NCBI GenBank assembly: GCA_027323445.1
Contig: DAHWBS010000007.1
Coordinates: 1-55,170 of the forward strand
DNA: 55,170 nucleotides
Source of the DNA: Leptospirillum sp.
GTDB lineage: Bacteria; Nitrospirota; Leptospirillia; Leptospirillales; Leptospirillaceae
Direction: 5' to 3'
A program made the position numbers and the translations under genes. Below the pieces are notes generated by a model. It worked only from the letters and a program-made list of their open reading frames with translations, was not told where the DNA came from and did no database searches. How positions within the stretch are numbered: position 1 is the first letter of the stretch; every line of letters begins with the position of its first letter. Positions 50,644 to 55,170 of the stretch are shown piece after piece.

Positions 50644-52746
50644 CTAGACCTCCTGGTAACGAATGACATCGGAGGATACGATCGGGATATCCGACGGTAC
50701 CTCAAGTGGTGAAATAACCGCAAGTGACGGAAAATATCTTTCCAGAAGCCGCTTGAGACCGACCCTCGCCTGTGGTGCAACCATCAGGACAGACTGAAGT
50801 CCCCGCCGACCCTGGCTCTCCAGAACATTCCCCAGACTTGAAAGCAACTTCTGTGCCAGTGATGGCTCAAGAACAAGTCCTCCCGGGGGAGAATGGGCCG
50901 ACTGTTTCAGGATGATCTCCTCCCATCCCCTGTCAAAGCTGACGATCTGAAGATTCCTGAGCCTGCCCGACAGGTATGGATTGACGATCGATCGCCCAAG
51001 TGACTGACGGACTCCCTCTGTAAGGGCTGTCACGTCCTTGGCATCCCGACCGGACGAGACCTGGTCGGCAAGCGACTCGAGAATGGTCCTCAAGTCCCGG
51101 ATCGAAACCCTCTCGCATAAAAGAGAGTGCAACACCGAAACCAGGACGCCAAGGGATATTTGTCCCGGAATCAGATCCTCCACCAGTTTGGGGTAATCCT
51201 GGGACAAGGCCTCAAGAAGGCGCCCCACTTCCTGGCGTCCAACAAGATCCGCACTATGGCTCCGGATGATTTCCGTCACATGTGTCGAAAGAACCGTCAC
51301 CGGATCGACAACCGTAAAACCAAGACTCTCCGCCATCTCTCTCTTGTCAGAATCGATCCATATCGCATCAAGCCCAAAGGTCGGCTCCTTGACAGGAACA
51401 CCCTCAAGGCTTTCAGAGTTCACATCCGCATTCATCGCAAGAAGAGAGCCGTTTCTGAGCTCCCATCGGCCAACCGGATTCCCCTTCAGAAGAATCAGGT
51501 ATTCGTTGGGTTTAAGCTGAAGGTTATCGCGGATATGGATCGGAGGGACAATGATGCCGAGCTCTCCTGCCAACTGGCGCCTGATTCCCCGGATACGGTC
51601 TGTCAGATCAGCGCCCTCTCCTCCTTCGACCAAAGGAACAAGCCCATACCCGACGTTAACCTCCAGCAAATCAAGAGACAGATAGCTTTCAATATTTTCC
51701 GGAGCAGGCGGCCTGACCTGTGACTTTTCCGATTCGATCCTTTTTTCTTCCTGTTTCCTCTTTCCGCTGATCTGCGCATAGGCCATCAGGCCGATCGTCG
51801 ATCCAAGCGTCAGGAAGGCCAGATGGGGCAGCCCCGGAACGATCGACAAGAACAGGAGGATCCCGGAAGTCCCGGCCATTGCCCGGCTCCGGTGAAAAAC
51901 CTGATCCCGGATTTCGACACCCAGATCGTTTCCGGTACCGGCCCTTGTCACGACAATACCGGCCGCAACCGACACGATCAGGGCCGGAATCTGCGCAACC
52001 AGCCCTTCTCCGATCGTGAGCGTCGTATAGAACTGCAAGGCATCGGAAAGAGAAAGTCCATTCATCAAAAGGCCTATGAGAAGTCCCCCCAGAATATTCA
52101 CAAGGAGGATCATGATCGCCGCAATGGCATCTCCACGAACGAACTTTGAGGCTCCATCCATCGCACCGAAAAACTCCGACTCTCTGGACAGCTCCTTTCT
52201 TCTCTTCCGGGCCTCATCCTCCTTGATCGACCCGGAGTTCAGGTCCGCATCGATAGCCATCTGTTTTCCGGGGAGGGCATCCAGAGTAAAACGTGCAGCG
52301 ACTTCCGCGATGCGCCCGGCACCCCGGGTAACCACCATGAAATTGATCACCACAAAGATCACGAAAAGGACAAGACCGACCGCATAGGAGCCGCCGACGA
52401 CAAAGTGGCCAAACGATTCGATCACATGTCCTGCCGCTTCCGTCCCGTCCTGGCCATGCAGAAGGATCAGCCTTGTAGAAGCCACATTGAGCGAAAGCCT
52501 GAAAAGGGTCGACAACAACAAGATCGTCGGAAAAATACTGAATTCCAGAAGATTTCTGGTGGTCATCGCAACCAGCAGGATGATCAGGGAAAACGAAATG
52601 CTCCCGGCCAGCAGAAAATCCAGAAGAAAAGGAGGGAGGGGAACGATCATGATCGAAAGGATCCCCACCACACCGACGATCACAAAAAAATCGGAAGAGC
52701 CGCCGGAAGCCATTGGCTTAACCGGCTTGTCGAGTTGTTCAGCCAT
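50644..52746 (-). CDS. flhA: Flagellar export-gate protein FlhA
   Basis: Central membrane subunit of the flagellar type III export apparatus. The 700-residue protein has about eight transmembrane helices in the first 330 residues, with NLLEFSIFPTILLLSTLFRLSLNVASTRLIL and RFTLDALPGKQMAIDADLNSG, the FHIPEP signature and its cytoplasmic loop. A large cytoplasmic domain follows (from about 345: VGYGLVPLVEGG, RRQLAGELGIIVPPIHIRDN). The ATG overlaps the end of flhB by 8 bases. Full length. Confidence 0.97.
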   Translation of the reverse strand: MAEQLDKPVKPMASGGSSDFFVIVGVVGILSIMIVPLPPFLLDFLLAGSISFSLIILLVAMTTRNLLEFSIFPTILLLSTLFRLSLNVASTRLILLHGQDGTEAAGHVIESFGHFVVGGSYAVGLVLFVIFVVINFMVVTRGAGRIAEVAARFTLDALPGKQMAIDADLNSGSIKEDEARKRRKELSRESEFFGAMDGASKFVRGDAIAAIMILLVNILGGLLIGLLMNGLSLSDALQFYTTLTIGEGLVAQIPALIVSVAAGIVVTRAGTGNDLGVEIRDQVFHRSRAMAGTSGILLFLSIVPGLPHLAFLTLGSTIGLMAYAQISGKRKQEEKRIESEKSQVRPPAPENIESYLSLDLLEVNVGYGLVPLVEGGEGADLTDRIRGIRRQLAGELGIIVPPIHIRDNLQLKPNEYLILLKGNPVGRWELRNGSLLAMNADVNSESLEGVPVKEPTFGLDAIWIDSDKREMAESLGFTVVDPVTVLSTHVTEIIRSHSADLVGRQEVGRLLEALSQDYPKLVEDLIPGQISLGVLVSVLHSLLCERVSIRDLRTILESLADQVSSGRDAKDVTALTEGVRQSLGRSIVNPYLSGRLRNLQIVSFDRGWEEIILKQSAHSPPGGLVLEPSLAQKLLSSLGNVLESQGRRGLQSVLMVAPQARVGLKRLLERYFPSLAVISPLEVPSDIPIVSSDVIRYQEV

Positions 52747-53818
52747 GTTTCACTCCTGACAATTCTCCTTTTTCATACAGAACAGACAGAACCTGGGCAA
52801 CCGCCTGATAAAAGACGAACGGGATCTCCCTGTCCACGGGACATGCGGCATAAAGTGTCCGGGCCAGAGGCGGGTTTTCAACTACCGGAACTCCCGCCTC
52901 TCTCGCCACCCTTCTCATGTTCAGGGCGATTTCGTCCTGCCCCTTTGCAACAACCACGGGAGCCGCCATCTTATCCATGTCGTAGAGAATCGCAATGGCA
53001 AAATGAGTGGGGTTTGTGATCACCACCGTTGCCTTTTTGACCTTGGCCATCATTCTTCGTCTCGCCATAGCTCTCTGGATGGACCGGATCCTCTGGCGAA
53101 CCTGCGGGTCTCCCTCGCTTTCCTTAAACTCCTCCTTCACCTCCGCCCGGGACATGCGAAGTTTCCGGAGAAGCGAAAACTTCTGCCAGCCATAGTCAAG
53201 GATCGCAAGAATCAGGAAAAGGGGCAAAAGCCGCACCAGAACATCCCTGATCATCATTGAAAGACTTGCAATCACCCGATGGACACCTGTTCCGCCAAGT
53301 GCGGGAAGACTCTCCCAGTCACTTTTCAGAAACCAGAAGGTGACCCCCATGACGATGGCAATCTTGAGAATGTGCTTGACGAGCTCTCCTGCCGCCTGGG
53401 AGGAAAAGATCCGGCCAAATCCCTTGGCCGGAGAGATCCTGTCCCACTTGAGAGCCAGCGCCTTGGGAGACCATGAGGCTCCTCCCTGAATCACTGTCGC
53501 CACAATTCCCGCTCCCAAAAAAAGGAGCCAGACAGGAAGTCCCGACCGAAAAGAAGAGACCAGGGCCGATCCGAGGATCTTGTAAACGGAATCAGCGGTA
53601 ATGTCCGGGTGGGCGGAAGCGACAAAAAAACCGGCCATCTGTCCCTTCAACTCCAGAAGAAGCCTTTCTCCGGAATACGACAGAAACGCCATCGAGGCCA
53701 AAAGAAAGAAAAAGATGCCCACTTCACGGCTTTTGGCAACCTGGCCTTCCTCACGCGCCTTTTCAAGGCGCTTCTGGGTAGGTTCCTCTTCTTTTTCCTG
53801 AAAGTCCTGTTCAGCCAT
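52739..53818 (-). CDS. flhB: Flagellar export switch protein FlhB
   Basis: Controls the change of export substrate from rod/hook to filament. The 359-residue protein has four transmembrane helices between about 33 and 210, the basic linker (RRRMMAKVKKATVVI) and the autocleavage site N269-P-T-H272, at exactly the usual position. The C-terminal cytoplasmic domain (AIAILYDMDKMAAPVVVAKG) is complete. It overlaps fliR by 8 bases and flhA by 8 bases, as expected for translational coupling. Confidence 0.97.
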   Translation of the reverse strand: MAEQDFQEKEEEPTQKRLEKAREEGQVAKSREVGIFFFLLASMAFLSYSGERLLLELKGQMAGFFVASAHPDITADSVYKILGSALVSSFRSGLPVWLLFLGAGIVATVIQGGASWSPKALALKWDRISPAKGFGRIFSSQAAGELVKHILKIAIVMGVTFWFLKSDWESLPALGGTGVHRVIASLSMMIRDVLVRLLPLFLILAILDYGWQKFSLLRKLRMSRAEVKEEFKESEGDPQVRQRIRSIQRAMARRRMMAKVKKATVVITNPTHFAIAILYDMDKMAAPVVVAKGQDEIALNMRRVAREAGVPVVENPPLARTLYAACPVDREIPFVFYQAVAQVLSVLYEKGELSGVKHG

Positions 53819-54611
53819 GAGAGCCCAGAAGCTTCAAAAGATCCGGAAGATTCGATTCCATTCGGGTAAAGGAGTGCTCCACAACACTTCCGAAAAAGGG
53901 CAGAGACGCCATGAAAAGAACAAGACCTCCCAGAAGGAGCAGCGGGAATCCCAAGGTCAACAGATTCAGGTGCGGCATCATCTTCGACAGAAAACCCATC
54001 ACCAGATTCAGGACGATTCCCCCGACAAGGAAGGGGGAAGCCAAAACAAATCCAAGCTCCACAAAGCGGCTAAAAAGGGAAAGGTATCCCTCAAAGAAAA
54101 AAGGGCCAAAGCTGGCTCCTCCCGGGGGGATCCAGCGGAAGGATTCGGCCAGACCCCAGATCATCGCGTACTGGGCATTTGTTGCCAGAAAAACCAGAAA
54201 GGCCACACTGTTCTGGAACGTCCCGAGAAGAGGAACCTCTGCAAGACCAAGCGGGTTGATCACGTCAACGATGCCAAACCCCACCTGGACTCCGGCCATT
54301 TCTCCCGCGAGGGCCACGGCCGAAAAGATCAGGTATGCCGAAAATCCGATGGCAATGCCTGTTGCAAACTCTGAAAAAAGACCGACCATCCAGGCGGAAA
54401 ATCCTCCCTGATAGGGTGTGATATCCCGTCTGACGAGAGGAAACATCAAAAACGCCAGCGCCATGGAAACCAGTGCCTTGACCTTGACAGGAATGGCCCG
54501 GGAAGAAAGGATCGGCATACTGACCACCATTCCCGAAACCCTCGACAGGATCAGCATGAAAACAACCGGATCCCGAGGATCCCAGCCGGCAAGGGTCTGC
54601 AGAAGGTTCAC
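53811..54611 (-). CDS. fliR: Flagellar export-gate protein FliR
   Basis: Inner-membrane component of the type III export gate that joins FliP and FliQ in the pore. The 266-residue protein has about six hydrophobic helices, RVSGMVVSMPILSSRAIPVKVKALVSMALAFLMFP near the N-terminus, and FATGIAIGFSAYLIFSAVALAGEMAGVQVGFGIVDVINP, the best-conserved FliR stretch. ATG start overlapping fliQ by 4 bases. Confidence 0.95.
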   Translation of the reverse strand: MNLLQTLAGWDPRDPVVFMLILSRVSGMVVSMPILSSRAIPVKVKALVSMALAFLMFPLVRRDITPYQGGFSAWMVGLFSEFATGIAIGFSAYLIFSAVALAGEMAGVQVGFGIVDVINPLGLAEVPLLGTFQNSVAFLVFLATNAQYAMIWGLAESFRWIPPGGASFGPFFFEGYLSLFSRFVELGFVLASPFLVGGIVLNLVMGFLSKMMPHLNLLTLGFPLLLLGGLVLFMASLPFFGSVVEHSFTRMESNLPDLLKLLGSHG

Positions 54612-54877
54612 TGGGTGATCCCCGGAAGACGGCCGAAAAGGTCGTGGGTATAGTCAAGAAGTTGACGGACCATCCACGGCATCAGGACCAGAAGAACGCC
54701 GACCACTCCGGCCACTTTTGGCAAAAAGGAAAGAGTCGTTTCATTAATCTGGGTCACCGCCTGAAAAAGGCTGACAGCAATACCAATGACAAGACTGACG
54801 ATCAGGATGGGAAATGTCAGCACCATGGCCATTTTCAGTGCATCGTGCGTCAGGTCGATCGCCGTTTGCGGATCCAT
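54608..54877 (-). CDS. fliQ: Flagellar export-gate protein FliQ
   Basis: Small export-gate subunit with two transmembrane helices (about 15-38 and 54-75). The start is the ATG at 54877 (MDPQTAIDL, 89 residues, the normal size), preceded directly by the purine-rich GGGAGAGAGG. A further upstream start would add eight residues with no better site. PILIVSLVIGIAVSLFQAVTQINETTLSFLPK is the family signature. It overlaps fliR by 4 bases, but is separated from fliP by 180 bases. Confidence 0.95.
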   Translation of the reverse strand: MDPQTAIDLTHDALKMAMVLTFPILIVSLVIGIAVSLFQAVTQINETTLSFLPKVAGVVGVLLVLMPWMVRQLLDYTHDLFGRLPGITQ

Positions 54878-54907
54878 CCTCTCTCCCTTCATAAGGAACA
54901 AAAACCG

Positions 54908-54943
54908 CTTGCTTTTTTAAATACACGTGATCTTTAAAGCAAG
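54908..54943. repeat. Inverted repeat in the fliP-fliQ gap
   Basis: CTTGCTTT (54908-54915) and AAAGCAAG (54936-54943) form a perfect 8-base-pair stem, extendable with TTTAAA pairs, and on the minus strand are followed by CGGTTTTTG. It is the only structured element in the 180-base gap between fliP and fliQ and could be a processing site or partial terminator. Confidence 0.45.
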
Positions 54944-55057
54944 CACCATGCCAGTGGAAACAGACGTTTGGGGAGGAGAGGGCATACGGAAATCACGGAA
55001 TAAATGGCCATCAAGGAAGGGATTGTGTCCGTAAAAACGAGAGCACCTGGAAACAGG

Positions 55058-55170
55058 CTAGTGAAAGCTCTGGACAAGAGATCCGACGACAAGAGACCAA
55101 CCGTCCACCAGAACGAACAGAAGGATCTTGAAGGGCATGGAGACAACTGTGGGAGGGAGCATCATCATAC
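55058..55170 (-). CDS. fliP: Flagellar export-gate protein FliP (C-terminal end)
   Basis: Only the last 36 codons are in the window; the gene runs off the right edge. On the minus strand the frame ends [19 protein letters not shown], then [17 protein letters not shown] and a TAG at 55058-55060. This is the conserved FliP C-terminus (PFK[10 protein letters not shown] followed by GSLVQSF). It forms the pore with FliQ and FliR. The position ahead of fliQ-fliR-flhB matches the standard flagellar gene order. Confidence 0.93.
   Translation of the reverse strand, partial: MMMLPPTVVSMPFKILLFVLVDGWSLVVGSLVQSFH

Noticed and set aside
54934-55146. 70-codon minus-strand frame at the right edge
   Set aside because: It is out of frame with fliP, whose conserved C-terminal motif occupies the same bases in another frame.
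1-55170. CRISPR array, tRNA or rRNA genes, prophage
   Set aside because: I looked for regularly spaced repeats, cloverleaf-like GGTTCGAATCC ends and phage structural genes. One GGTTCGAATCC string at about 2281-2291 lies inside bioW and has no acceptor stem around it.

Overview
The window reads as a chromosomal segment of a Gram-negative, flagellated acidophile. Several genes predict exported lipoproteins and outer-membrane barrels. Glutamate decarboxylase lies beside a Kch-type potassium channel, there is a near-consensus Fur box, and a complete flagellar export-gate cluster sits at the right edge. My best guess is a Leptospirillum-like iron oxidiser (Nitrospirota). That placement is inference from gene content and protein style; no rRNA or other marker is present to confirm it.

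Left part (1-10.5 kb). The tail of an Old Yellow Enzyme gene ends at a strong hairpin. It is followed by an overlapping biotin operon, bioB-bioW-bioF, the pimeloyl-CoA-ligase route; bioA and bioD are not here. Facing it is a two-gene operon for a TPR lipoprotein and an outer-membrane barrel, with a TTGACA-17-TATTTT promoter and an adjacent Fur box. Next, on the minus strand, come a CBS-pair protein, a transpeptidase-type penicillin-binding protein and a glycogen-debranching-type enzyme.

Housekeeping run (10.8-20.5 kb, plus strand): yicC-remA-gmk-rpoZ-coaBC, then a TPR/Roadblock-like protein, aroQ, efp, accB-accC, thiE and a DUF3105 protein. Many neighbours overlap or are only a few bases apart. 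The accBC products need the biotin that the bio operon helps make.

Membrane and stress part (20.5-28 kb): an HAE1-type RND pump without an adjacent adaptor gene, then convergent kch, then gad divergent from ldhA. Together these look like acid, ion and fermentative-redox functions.

Accessory part (28-47.7 kb): an operon of a putative lipoprotein, a TPR-LysM lipoprotein and a DegT-type aminotransferase; galE; a DUF2252 plus methyltransferase pair bracketed by decayed IS630-family transposase remnants; an Slp-family lipoprotein; a three-gene set of ferredoxin-reductase-like protein, membrane Cache-like sensor and degenerate 3-hydroxyacyl-CoA-dehydrogenase-like protein; a TolC/barrel/membrane-protein/ABC exporter operon divergent from a LysR regulator; a proline-rich exported protein; and an internally deleted TnpB element that still has its right-end hairpins.

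Right part (47.7-55.17 kb, minus strand): fliP(partial)-fliQ-fliR-flhB-flhA-flhF-flhG-fliA, a tightly packed, somewhat more G+C-rich flagellar operon. It is broken only by a 180-base fliP-fliQ gap with an inverted repeat and by a 112-base gap before fliA.
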